Below, piece after piece: positions 1 through 6,449 of a stretch of 13,941 bases of DNA. Under the pieces are notes generated by a model. It was given only the letters and a program-made list of their open reading frames with translations, was not told where the DNA came from and made no database searches. Position 1 is the stretch's first letter; every line of letters begins with the position of its first letter. Location: the NCBI GenBank assembly GCA_905212515.1, contig CAJMEU010000070.1:1-13941 (forward strand), written 5' to 3'. The position numbers and the translations under genes were made by a program. This DNA is from an uncultured Oscillospiraceae bacterium. GTDB taxonomy: Bacteria; Bacillota; Clostridia; Oscillospirales; Ruminococcaceae.

Positions 1-58
1 TCTGCTTCGTGCTGCAGTGTCAGGTAATGGATATCCTGGAATATGTGGAACAATAATA

Positions 59-90
59 GGCGGCGGTGTGCATGCTCTCCGCCGCCTTTT
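59..90. terminator. Hairpin terminator at the left edge, probably bidirectional
   Basis: An 8-bp GC-rich stem (GGCGGCGG at 59-66 with CCGCCGCC at 79-86) is followed by TTTT at 87-90. On the plus strand it would end a transcript entering from outside the window. On the minus strand it sits 20 bases past the aminopeptidase stop and is followed by a mixed T-rich stretch (complement of AACAATAATA), so it could serve both directions. The 12-base loop is rather long. Confidence 0.6.
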
Positions 91-109
91 ACTGTTTGTG
101 AGGCAAAAT

Positions 110-1312
110 TCAAAACGCCCACTCGCCGCCGCGGAACACAGGCACCGCCGTGCCGTCGGCGGTGATGCCGTCGATGGACAGATCGTCCGTGCCCAGCATG
201 AAGTCCACGTGGGTGGCCGAATCGTTCAGCCCCTCCACGGGCCTGCCGTCGGCCGTGGCCGCGCGGCCCACCGCGAAGTGGCAGCTGGCATTCTCATCGT
301 ACAGGGTGTTGTAGAACAAAATGCCCAGCCGGCTGATGGGCGAGGACACGGGCACCAGGGCGCACTCGCCCAAGTGCCTGGCCCCCTCGTCCGTGTCCAG
401 AATGGCCTTGAGGGCGTCGTAGCCCTTTGCGGCGCCGAAATCAGTGACGCGGCCGTCTTTGAACGTCAGCCAGAAATCGTCGATGAGGCTGCCCTGATGG
501 TTCAGCGGCATGGAGGAATGGACCGTGCCGTCGGCCTTGTCGCGATGGGGCGCGGTGAAGATCTCCTCCGTGGGCATGTTGGGGAACCACCAGCGGCCGT
601 CGGCCAGCTCTCCGCCGCCGCCGCCCCAGGTGACGCCTTCGGGCAGGCCGATGGTGATGTCCGTGCCGCGGCCGTTGTGGTAGTGCAGCTGGGCAAACGC
701 ATGGCTGTTCAGCCACTGGATGCGGGCGGCAAAGCTCTCCTTGTGTCGGCGCCAGGCCGCCACGGGATCGGGCGTGTCGGCCCGCACCGTCTTGAAAACG
801 GCCTCCCACAGCTGGACCATCGCCTCGTCCTCGGGCAGGCTGGGGAACACCGCCTTTGCCCAGCGGGGGCTGGGCACGCCCACGATGCACCAGGGCACCT
901 TGTTCTCATGCATGCCGTCGTAGAAGGGCGCGCAGGCCGCGTGGGACGCCTTGCCGGCCGCCGCCACCCGGACCGGATCCACGCCGGCCAGGGCCGCCGG
1001 GTCGCCGGAGCGGATGCTGAGGAAGGCCCCGCCCCGTTCCGCCAAACCGTTCAGCTGAAGGGCCCGCCAGTCCGGGCACTGGCTGAACAGCTCCGGCCGG
1101 CCGTTCAGATAGCGCATGCGCGTCAGGTCCTCATCCGCCCAGTATACCGTCACATCTTTGGCGCCGGCCTGCCAAGCCTGGGCCGCCACCCGGCGCACAA
1201 AGGGCGCCGCCTCCAGCTGCGCCTCGATCATCAGCTCCTGCCCGGGCTGCAGGTCCAGTCCTGCTTTTACCGCCAATTCGGCGTATCGTTCCAATTTTTC
1301 TGCAAACGTCAA
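110..1312 (-). CDS. Aminopeptidase, M29 (thermophilic aminopeptidase) family
   Basis: A cytoplasmic metallo-aminopeptidase that removes N-terminal residues from peptides in peptide turnover. The 400-aa length is normal for AmpS/PepS/AmpT-type enzymes and there is no signal peptide. The family's two-metal-site residues appear to be present: Glu250 in NMPTEE, Glu316 in GECALVP, His345 in NASCHFAVG, and His368 and Asp370 in THVDFMLGT. The segments SPIS, FYNTLYDENASCH and DLSIDGI are family signatures. The start is taken as TTG at 1312-1310, because AGGAG (1328-1324) lies 11 bases upstream and no in-frame ATG fits better. The gene is monocistronic and divergent from feoA. The family is secure; the exact substrate is not predictable. 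Confidence 0.93.
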   Translation of the reverse strand: MTFAEKLERYAELAVKAGLDLQPGQELMIEAQLEAAPFVRRVAAQAWQAGAKDVTVYWADEDLTRMRYLNGRPELFSQCPDWRALQLNGLAERGGAFLSIRSGDPAALAGVDPVRVAAAGKASHAACAPFYDGMHENKVPWCIVGVPSPRWAKAVFPSLPEDEAMVQLWEAVFKTVRADTPDPVAAWRRHKESFAARIQWLNSHAFAQLHYHNGRGTDITIGLPEGVTWGGGGGELADGRWWFPNMPTEEIFTAPHRDKADGTVHSSMPLNHQGSLIDDFWLTFKDGRVTDFGAAKGYDALKAILDTDEGARHLGECALVPVSSPISRLGILFYNTLYDENASCHFAVGRAATADGRPVEGLNDSATHVDFMLGTDDLSIDGITADGTAVPVFRGGEWAF

Positions 1313-1351
1313 AATATTCCACGCTCCTTTTTATAAAATCTGGTTTCCTTT

Positions 1352-1360
1352 ATTATAGCA
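1352..1360 (-). promoter_or_regulatory. Extended -10 promoter for the aminopeptidase
   Basis: Read on the minus strand this is TGCTATAAT, a TGn extended -10 with a perfect TATAAT hexamer. The region 16-18 bases upstream (TGGAAA/GTGGAA, about 1374-1380) is a poor -35 box, which an extended -10 can tolerate. Transcription would start near 1345 and leave a leader of about 30 nt carrying AGGAG. Confidence 0.55.
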
Positions 1361-1423
1361 CAGTGTCCGCCGTTTTCCACAAAATCTTGTCCCCTTTTCC
1401 CCGCTCGTTATCCACCCTCTCTC

Positions 1424-1452
1424 TTGACAGCGCCGGGCCGGCGTATTACACT
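1424..1452 (+). promoter_or_regulatory. Sigma-A-type promoter of the feo operon
   Basis: A perfect -35 TTGACA (1424-1429) is followed by a 17-base spacer and -10 TACACT (1447-1452). The predicted start is near 1459, giving a leader of about 60 nt before feoA. The spacing and hexamers make this one of the clearest promoters in the window. Confidence 0.8.
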
Positions 1453-1463
1453 AGAGGCAGACG

Positions 1464-1479
1464 GTTAGCATATTCTAAC
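1464..1479. promoter_or_regulatory. Palindrome just after the feo transcription start, candidate metalloregulator operator
   Basis: The perfect inverted repeat GTTAG-CATATT-CTAAC lies about 5-20 bases after the predicted start. That placement suits a repressor that blocks initiation or early elongation. TTAG/CTAA half-sites resemble those of DtxR/IdeR-type iron repressors more than the classical Fur box, but spacing and full match were not verified. Assignment to a regulator is inference. Confidence 0.4.
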
Positions 1480-1520
1480 ATCTTCGTGAGGAAGAATGGA
1501 ACGGAAGGGGAACCCTTGCT

Positions 1521-1787
1521 ATGACGACATTGGACAAGCTGCCCGTGGGCACCCGCGCCCGCATTGTGACGGTGGGCGGCCAGGGCGCGCTGCGGCGCCA
1601 TTTTCTGGATATGGGCCTGACGCCCGGCACCGCGGTGATGGTGCGCAAGATCGCCCCCATGGGCGATCCCATCGAACTGCACCTGCGCGGCTACGAGCTG
1701 ACCCTCCGCCTGGACGACGCCTCCCGCATCGCCGTGGACGAGGAAGCCTGCGTGCTGCCCCGCCCGGAAACGGAGGCCCCGGCATGA
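1521..1787 (+). CDS. feoA: Ferrous iron transport protein A
   Basis: A small (88 aa) cytoplasmic SH3-like protein thought to act with FeoB in Fe(II) import. Family features include the N-terminal LDKLPVGTRARIVTV strand, the central RRHFLDMGLTPGT turn, and the ending PIELHLRGYELTLRLDDASRI. The ATG at 1521 follows GGAAGGGG (1503-1510) with a 10-base gap. Its stop overlaps the feoB start (ATGA at 1784-1787), which implies translational coupling. It is the first gene of the operon driven from 1424-1452. Identification is firm from both sequence and context. Confidence 0.95.
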   Translation: MTTLDKLPVGTRARIVTVGGQGALRRHFLDMGLTPGTAVMVRKIAPMGDPIELHLRGYELTLRLDDASRIAVDEEACVLPRPETEAPA

Positions 1788-3874
1788 GCATGGTATTCGC
1801 CCTGGCCGGCAACCAGAACTCCGGCAAGACCACGCTGTTCAACCAGCTGACGGGCTCGAACCAGCACGTGGGCAATTTCCCCGGCGTGACGGTGGACAAA
1901 AAAGAAGGCGTCATCCGCGACCATCACGCCGGCGAGCATCACCGCGGCCTGCGCAGCTGGGGCCATCCCCGCCACCGGCGGCGGGATATCCCCGCGCCCG
2001 CGCCCGCGCTGGTGGTGGACCTGCCCGGCATCTATTCCCTCAGCCCTTATACCAGCGAGGAGATCGTCACCCGGGATTTTATCCTCAATGAAAAGCCCGA
2101 CGGCATCATCAACATCGTGGACGCCACCAACATCGAGCGCAACCTCTACCTCTCCATGCAGCTGATCGAACTGGGCATCCCCATGGTGATCGCCCTGAAC
2201 ATGATGGACGAGATGCGCGCCAACGGCAGCACCGTGGATGTGAACCGGCTGGAAGAGGAACTGGGCGTGGCGGTGGTGCCCATCTCGGCGGCCAAGAACG
2301 AGGGCATCGACGAACTGATCGAGCACGCGCTGCGCGCGGCCGAGCACAGGGACTGCCCCAAACGGCAGGATTTCTGCACCGGCGCGGTGCACCGCTGCAT
2401 CCACGGCATCGCCCACATGGTCGAGGACCACGCCGAGGCCGCGGGCATCCCCCGCTATTTCGCCGCCACCAAGCTGGTGGAGGGCGACGAGCCCATGCAG
2501 CGGCGCCTGAAGCTGACGGAGAACGAGCTGGACCTCATCGACCACTCGGTGAAGGAGATGGAGGACGCGCTGGGCACAGACCGGGAGGCCGCTTTGGCCG
2601 ACATGCGCTACAGCTTCATTGAAAAGCTGTGCGCGGAGACGGTGGTGAAGCACGGCGAGAGCCGCGAGCACGCCCGCAGCGTGGCCATCGACAAGGTGCT
2701 CACCCACAAATACTTCGCCATCCCCATGTTCCTGGCCATCATGTTCCTCATTTTCTGGCTCACCTTCGGCGTCATCGGCATATTTTTAAGCGATTTGCTG
2801 AGCTTTGCCATCGACGGGATCACCGGCTGGGTGGACGCGGGCCTCACGGCCTACGGCATCAACCCGGTGGTGCACAGCCTCGTCATCGACGGCGTGTTCG
2901 CCGGCGTGGGCAGCGTGCTCAGTTTTCTGCCCATCATCGTCACGCTGTTTTTCTTCCTCTCCCTGCTGGAGGATTCGGGCTACATGGCCCGGGTGGCCTT
3001 CGTGATGGACAAGCTGCTGCGCAAAATCGGCCTGTCGGGCCGCAGCTTCGTGCCCATGCTGATCGGCTTCGGCTGCAGCGTGCCGGCCATCATGGCCACC
3101 CGCACGCTGTCCAGCGACAGGGACCGCAAGATGACCATCCTGCTCACGCCCTTCTGCTCGTGCAGCGCCAAGCTGCCCATCTACGCCGTGTTCACCGCCG
3201 CCTTTTTTCCTAAAAACGGCGCTTTGGTGATGATCGGGCTGTACGTCATGGGCATCGTGCTGGGCATCCTGTGGGGGCTGATCCTGAAAAGCACCCTTTA
3301 CAAGGGCAACCCCGTGCCCTTTGTGATGGAGCTGCCCAATTACCGCGTCCCCAGCCCCAAAAGCGTGGCGCTGCTGGTGTGGGACAAGGCCAAGGACTTC
3401 CTCACCCGCGCATTCACCGTCATCTTCGTGGCCACCATCATCATCTGGTTCTTGCAGTCCTTCGACACGCGCCTCAACGTGGTGGCAGATTCCTCGGCCA
3501 GCATGCTGGCCGGCCTGGGGCGCGTGGTGGCGCCTGTCTTCGCGCCGCTGGGCTTCTCGGACTGGCGCGCCTCCACGGCCCTCATCACCGGCTTTACGGC
3601 CAAGGAGGCGGTGGTCAGCACCATGGCCGTGCTGACGGGCACCAACCTGGCCACCCTGGGCGGCGCGCTGGGCGCCGTGTTCCCCACCGTCCTGTCCGCC
3701 TTCAGTTTTTTGACGTTCACCCTGCTGTACACGCCCTGCGTGGCCGCCATCGCGGCCGTCAAGCGGGAGATGCATTCGGGCGCGGCGGCCGCCGCCGTGG
3801 CGCTGATGCAGTGCGCCATCGCCTGGCTGTGCGCCATGCTGGTGTACCAGGTGGGCAGCCTGCTGATCCATTAA
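1784..3874 (+). CDS. feoB: Ferrous iron transporter FeoB, with a His/Arg-rich insertion in the G domain
   Basis: Inner-membrane Fe(II) permease of 696 aa with an N-terminal GTPase-like domain. G1 is GNQNSGKT (9-16), the G2 Thr is T36, G3 is DLPG (79-82), G4 is NMMD (139-142) and G5 is SA (168-169). The membrane part starts near residue 310 and carries the conserved gate segments EDSGYMARVAF, GFGCSVPAIMATRTL, TPFCSCSAKLPIYAVF, FTAKEAVVSTMAVL and LLYTPC. The ATG at 1784 is used because GGAGG (1772-1776) precedes it by 7 bases; an open frame running further upstream merely overlaps feoA. Residues 43-78, between KKEG and DLPG, are about 24 longer than in E. coli FeoB as I recall it, and hold six His and several Arg. 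The rest is canonical. Confidence 0.96.
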   Translation: MSMVFALAGNQNSGKTTLFNQLTGSNQHVGNFPGVTVDKKEGVIRDHHAGEHHRGLRSWGHPRHRRRDIPAPAPALVVDLPGIYSLSPYTSEEIVTRDFILNEKPDGIINIVDATNIERNLYLSMQLIELGIPMVIALNMMDEMRANGSTVDVNRLEEELGVAVVPISAAKNEGIDELIEHALRAAEHRDCPKRQDFCTGAVHRCIHGIAHMVEDHAEAAGIPRYFAATKLVEGDEPMQRRLKLTENELDLIDHSVKEMEDALGTDREAALADMRYSFIEKLCAETVVKHGESREHARSVAIDKVLTHKYFAIPMFLAIMFLIFWLTFGVIGIFLSDLLSFAIDGITGWVDAGLTAYGINPVVHSLVIDGVFAGVGSVLSFLPIIVTLFFFLSLLEDSGYMARVAFVMDKLLRKIGLSGRSFVPMLIGFGCSVPAIMATRTLSSDRDRKMTILLTPFCSCSAKLPIYAVFTAAFFPKNGALVMIGLYVMGIVLGILWGLILKSTLYKGNPVPFVMELPNYRVPSPKSVALLVWDKAKDFLTRAFTVIFVATIIIWFLQSFDTRLNVVADSSASMLAGLGRVVAPVFAPLGFSDWRASTALITGFTAKEAVVSTMAVLTGTNLATLGGALGAVFPTVLSAFSFLTFTLLYTPCVAAIAAVKREMHSGAAAAAVALMQCAIAWLCAMLVYQVGSLLIH

Positions 3875-3886
3875 AAGGAGCCGCTT

Positions 3887-4057
3887 ATGAACCTGTTCGA
3901 TTTTCTGATTCTGGCCGCCCTAGCCCTGTGCACGTTTTTTGCCCTGCGCAGGATCCTGCGGGACAAAAAACAGGGCAAGTGCTGCGGCACCTGTGCCGGG
4001 TGCGGCGGCTGTGCCGGATGCAGCCGAAACGCAGCCGGAAAACCGACCTTCAAATAA
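3887..4057 (+). CDS. FeoB-associated Cys-rich membrane protein
   Basis: A 56-aa protein that starts 12 bases after the feoB stop, with AAAAGGAG (3873-3880) 6 bases before its ATG. Residues 3-20 form one transmembrane helix (LFDFLILAALALCTFFAL). A basic segment (RRILRDKKQGK) follows, then a Cys ladder with C32, C33, C36, C39, C42 and C45 separated by two small residues. The layout matches the FeoB-associated Cys-rich membrane protein family that follows feoB in many Firmicutes. A role as a metal-binding or complex-stabilising partner of FeoB is inferred from position and cysteines; no activity is established here. The gene ends 3 bases before the operon terminator. Confidence 0.85.
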   Translation: MNLFDFLILAALALCTFFALRRILRDKKQGKCCGTCAGCGGCAGCSRNAAGKPTFK

Positions 4058-4060
4058 CGC

Positions 4061-4105
4061 AAGAGCGCTCTGCCGGGCTGTCACGCCGCGCAGAGCGCTC
4101 TTTTT
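4061..4105 (+). terminator. Terminator of the feo operon
   Basis: A 13-bp perfect stem (4061-4073 with 4090-4102, core AGAGCGCTCTGC) encloses a 16-base loop and runs into TTTTT (4101-4105). It lies between the convergent feo operon and the diguanylate cyclase gene and may slow both transcripts. The T tract favours the plus strand. Confidence 0.85.
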
Positions 4106-4108
4106 CCG

Positions 4109-5131
4109 TCAGGCCCCGGCCTCGGCGGGCAGCGGGGCGGTGCAGGCGTCGGGCAGTTCCCCCGCCAGACGCCAGCAGTCGCGCCCGGCCTGTTTGGCCG
4201 CGTACAGGGCCCTGTCCGCTTGGGCAAAGCAGGCCTGGTAATCGCTGCCGGGGCCGCACAGCACAGCGCCCACGCTGCCGGTGACGCACCGTCCAGCCTC
4301 GCCGCCCAAGTCGATGCCCCGCAGCGCCTGCACCAGCCGCTCGGCAATGGCCGCCAGTTCCGCCGGGCCGGGCACGTCCTCCAGCAGGATCAAAAACTCG
4401 TCTCCGCCCACCCGGCCCGCCGCGTCCCGGGCGTGGCCGAAGGTGCGCAGGGTCCGGCCCACCATGCGGATGGCCTCGTCCCCCGCCGGGTGGCCGAAGC
4501 GGTCGTTGATCTGCTTAAAGTGGTCCACATCCAACATCATCAGGCCGAAGGTGCGCCCCTGCGCCGGCTGGCTGAACCGCCGGGCGGCCAGCGTCTCGAT
4601 GCCCGTGCGGTTGTACAGGGTGCTCACCGGGTCCCGGTGGGCCATGCGGCGCAGCGCGCGGGCCTCGTCGGCCATCTCGCGGTTTTCCATCATCAGGATG
4701 AACAAGGTCTCTTTGCCCTCCTGCTCCACCAGGTGCGCGGCCGTGTACACGTTGGTGACCCGTCCGTCCCGGGTGCAGATGCGGTGCGTCACCTTACTCT
4801 GGCGCTTATGGCCCTGCAGCTGCCGGCGCAGGACGGCCCCCGTGCGTTCGCGGTCCTCGGGATGGATCAATTTTTCCAAATGGCCTTCCACGTCGCCGCG
4901 CATGTCCTCCGCGCTTTGGTAGCCATACATGCGCCACAGCCCGTCGGTGACGATGCACAGCCGGCCCGTGCCGTCTGCCGTGCAGGAGCATCCCCCGCCG
5001 GGCAGGGCGGCCAGAAAGGCGCGTTGGGTGCGCAGCTGTTCCTCCACCCGGCGCAGCTGTGCGCGCAGGCGCCATCCCATCACCGCCTGCACCGCGCACA
5101 GCGCCGCCAGCAGGGCGGCCAACCATTCCAT
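4109..5131 (-). CDS. Membrane-anchored PAS-GGDEF diguanylate cyclase
   Basis: Predicted to make cyclic di-GMP from two GTP at the membrane. Of 340 aa, residues 2-20 form one transmembrane helix, 22-41 a short likely coiled coil, about 45-150 a PAS-like sensor (DGLWRMYGYQSAEDM, LIHPEDRERT, CTRDGRVTNVY) and about 165-325 the cyclase domain. Active-site GGDEF is intact at 242-246. The metal/base-binding segment LDVDHFKQINDRFGHPAGD has Asp201, Asn209 and Asp218. The usual inhibitory RxxD site has His233 in place of Arg, so product inhibition may be weak. The ATG at 5131 is chosen for AGGAGG (5144-5139), 7 bases upstream; longer open frames would run through the promoter. The signal sensed is unknown. 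Confidence 0.9.
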   Translation of the reverse strand: MEWLAALLAALCAVQAVMGWRLRAQLRRVEEQLRTQRAFLAALPGGGCSCTADGTGRLCIVTDGLWRMYGYQSAEDMRGDVEGHLEKLIHPEDRERTGAVLRRQLQGHKRQSKVTHRICTRDGRVTNVYTAAHLVEQEGKETLFILMMENREMADEARALRRMAHRDPVSTLYNRTGIETLAARRFSQPAQGRTFGLMMLDVDHFKQINDRFGHPAGDEAIRMVGRTLRTFGHARDAAGRVGGDEFLILLEDVPGPAELAAIAERLVQALRGIDLGGEAGRCVTGSVGAVLCGPGSDYQACFAQADRALYAAKQAGRDCWRLAGELPDACTAPLPAEAGA

Positions 5132-5170
5132 CCGTCTCCCTCCTTTTGAATTTCCATATTTTACCTTTTC

Positions 5171-5199
5171 ATTATAGAAGATTCTTCCCGCGGCCGCAA
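5171..5199 (-). promoter_or_regulatory. Promoter of the diguanylate cyclase gene
   Basis: On the minus strand, -35 TTGCGG (5199-5194) and a perfect -10 TATAAT (5176-5171) are separated by exactly 17 bases. The predicted start near 5164 leaves a leader of about 33 nt with AGGAGG. Confidence 0.7.
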
Positions 5200-5221
5200 G
5201 GGTGTTCTGTGGTAAAAATGG

Positions 5222-5300
5222 TTTATTTTTGCCGCGCTTGCTTCCCTGTTCGGCAAAAGCCGTGCAAGTTCGGCCGATCGCGTCTTTTTTATTTTTGCCG
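5222..5300. repeat. Two 13-bp direct repeats upstream of the cyclase promoter
   Basis: TTTATTTTTGCCG occurs at 5222-5234 and again at 5288-5300 (CGGCAAAAATAAA on the minus strand, the direction of the cyclase gene). Between them is CGGC-AAAA-GCCG (5251-5262), nested inside CTTGC (5237-5241) / GCAAG (5264-5268). The copies lie about 60 and 125 bases upstream of the predicted start. They may be binding sites or only A/T-tract coincidence. The rest of the gene-free stretch 5145-5409 holds the promoter and a hairpin at 5337-5377. Confidence 0.4.
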
Positions 5301-5336
5301 TTCCGCGCATCTCTTATCGGTCTGGGCGGACGATAC

Positions 5337-5377
5337 ACAGCGGCAGGCAGCCCCTTTGCGGGGCTGCCTGCCGCTGT
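5337..5377 (-). terminator. Long perfect hairpin behind the hydrolase operon
   Basis: An 18-bp perfect stem (5337-5354 with 5360-5377, built on CAGCGGCAGGCAGCCCC) closes a 5-base loop. It lies 32 bases past the stop of the second hydrolase gene. Neither side has a convincing T tract (GTATCG on the minus strand, TTTG on the plus strand). It may therefore act as an mRNA 3'-end stabiliser or an imperfect terminator. Confidence 0.5.
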
Positions 5378-5409
5378 TTGACACCTTATGCCGCTGTGCC
5401 GCGCTTCCG

Positions 5410-6408
5410 CTACTTTTCCCGCAGCAAATCCCGCATAAAGGCGATCCTCTTTTTTACGTTGGCCCGGGTGACCGCGGCGTCCAAACAGGAGTCATACCCA
5501 TGGAAGGTCCCTTTGGTCTCATTCACCAGCACGCCTGCGCCCGCGGCCCTTACTTTGTTGGCATAGGCGATCCCCTCGTCGTGCAGGCAGTCGTATTCCG
5601 CCGTTTCCAGATAGGTTTCCGGCAGCCCCTGCGGCAGCTCATGATGGAGGGGGGACGCTTCCTTCCGCTCCTGTTCACTTTTCCCCTGCAAATAATACCG
5701 CCACATTTTTCGGTTGTTCACGGCATTCCAAAGGGGGGTGTCAGCATATTTTTCCATGGATCCTGTGGACAGCGAGGCGTCCGCGGCCGGATAGATCAGC
5801 ACCTGCCCGCAGGGCCTGGTCAAGCCCTCTTTCTCATAGCTGTTCACCACACAGGCCGCCAGCGCCGCGCCCGCGCTGTCGCCGGCAACGATGATGTGAT
5901 TTTCCTCTATCCGCAGCTGCGGGGCATGCGCCGTCACCCACTTATAAACGGCCAGATTGTCCAGGAACGCCGCCGGGTACGGATACCGCGGCAGCAGATG
6001 GTAATCCGGCAGAAGCACACGGCAGGGAACTTCCCGCGCGTATTGATAGGCCAGTTCTTTGTGATGAGGCGACGCGGGATAGCTGAACGCGCCGCCGTGG
6101 ATATCGATCAGGGCGGGCAAATCCCCCCGCTCCTCCGCCGGTTCGATCAGCTCCACCGGGACGGGGAGGTCTTGATAGCCCTTCACTGCAAATGTTCTGC
6201 TGTTCAAATCGCCCGGCGTCTTTTTCAGCTTGTCCGCCAGCCGCAAATAAAGGGTTGCCGCCCTGATGATCAACAAATTGTACGGCACCCTTTTCGCGCT
6301 GCCATACAATTCCCCGTTTATCCCATAGGCGCTTTTTTGTCCCGCGCTCAACGCCATCCCCTCCAAACGCTGCACTTCCGCTTTGCCGTTCCGCGCCTTA
6401 TTCGCCAA
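5410..6408 (-). CDS. Alpha/beta hydrolase of the hormone-sensitive-lipase (acetyl esterase) type
   Basis: A 332-aa cytoplasmic carboxylester hydrolase, with no signal peptide or membrane helix evident. The HSL oxyanion motif is HGGA (104-107). The nucleophile is Ser178 in GDSAG, the acid is probably Asp273 in AEYDCLHDEG, and the base is His303 in FHGY, so the triad looks complete. The start is TTG at 6408-6406 with AAGGG 6 bases before it; the upstream ATG runs straight into a stop. A second possibility is Met18, but its purine run touches the codon. The gene lies 41 bases after a second, unrelated-subfamily hydrolase, so the two are probably cotranscribed. The physiological ester is unknown. 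GC is lower than in the flanking genes. Confidence 0.88.
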   Translation of the reverse strand: MANKARNGKAEVQRLEGMALSAGQKSAYGINGELYGSAKRVPYNLLIIRAATLYLRLADKLKKTPGDLNSRTFAVKGYQDLPVPVELIEPAEERGDLPALIDIHGGAFSYPASPHHKELAYQYAREVPCRVLLPDYHLLPRYPYPAAFLDNLAVYKWVTAHAPQLRIEENHIIVAGDSAGAALAACVVNSYEKEGLTRPCGQVLIYPAADASLSTGSMEKYADTPLWNAVNNRKMWRYYLQGKSEQERKEASPLHHELPQGLPETYLETAEYDCLHDEGIAYANKVRAAGAGVLVNETKGTFHGYDSCLDAAVTRANVKKRIAFMRDLLREK

Positions 6409-6449
6409 GGCCGGCCCTTACCCCATGGGCCGCACAACGTCATTTGCCG

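Noticed and set aside
17..1336. 439-codon plus-strand open frame opposite the aminopeptidase
   Set aside because: It is the complement of a gene with full M29 motifs. Its product is low-complexity His/Arg/Gly sequence without a ribosome site, typical of high-GC shadow frames.
1496..1783. Upstream extension of feoB overlapping feoA
   Set aside because: The feoB ATG at 1784 has a good ribosome site and the classical ATGA overlap, and the G1 motif follows at once.
2786..3871. 361-codon minus-strand open frame opposite feoB, and similar long frames opposite serA and the kinase gene
   Set aside because: All oppose well-identified genes and translate to His/Gly/Ala/Arg-rich sequence with no domain. 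GC-rich third positions create such frames.
5132..5338. N-terminal extension of the diguanylate cyclase by 69 codons
   Set aside because: It would run through a well-formed promoter and leader. The ATG at 5131 has AGGAGG at ideal spacing and begins directly with the membrane helix.
5294..6396. 15-bp direct repeat TTTGCCGTTCCGCGC at 5294-5308 and 6382-6396, flanking the HSL-type hydrolase gene
   Set aside because: One 15-base match in 14 kb of biased sequence is close to chance, and one copy is inside coding sequence. No transposase or inverted ends accompany it.
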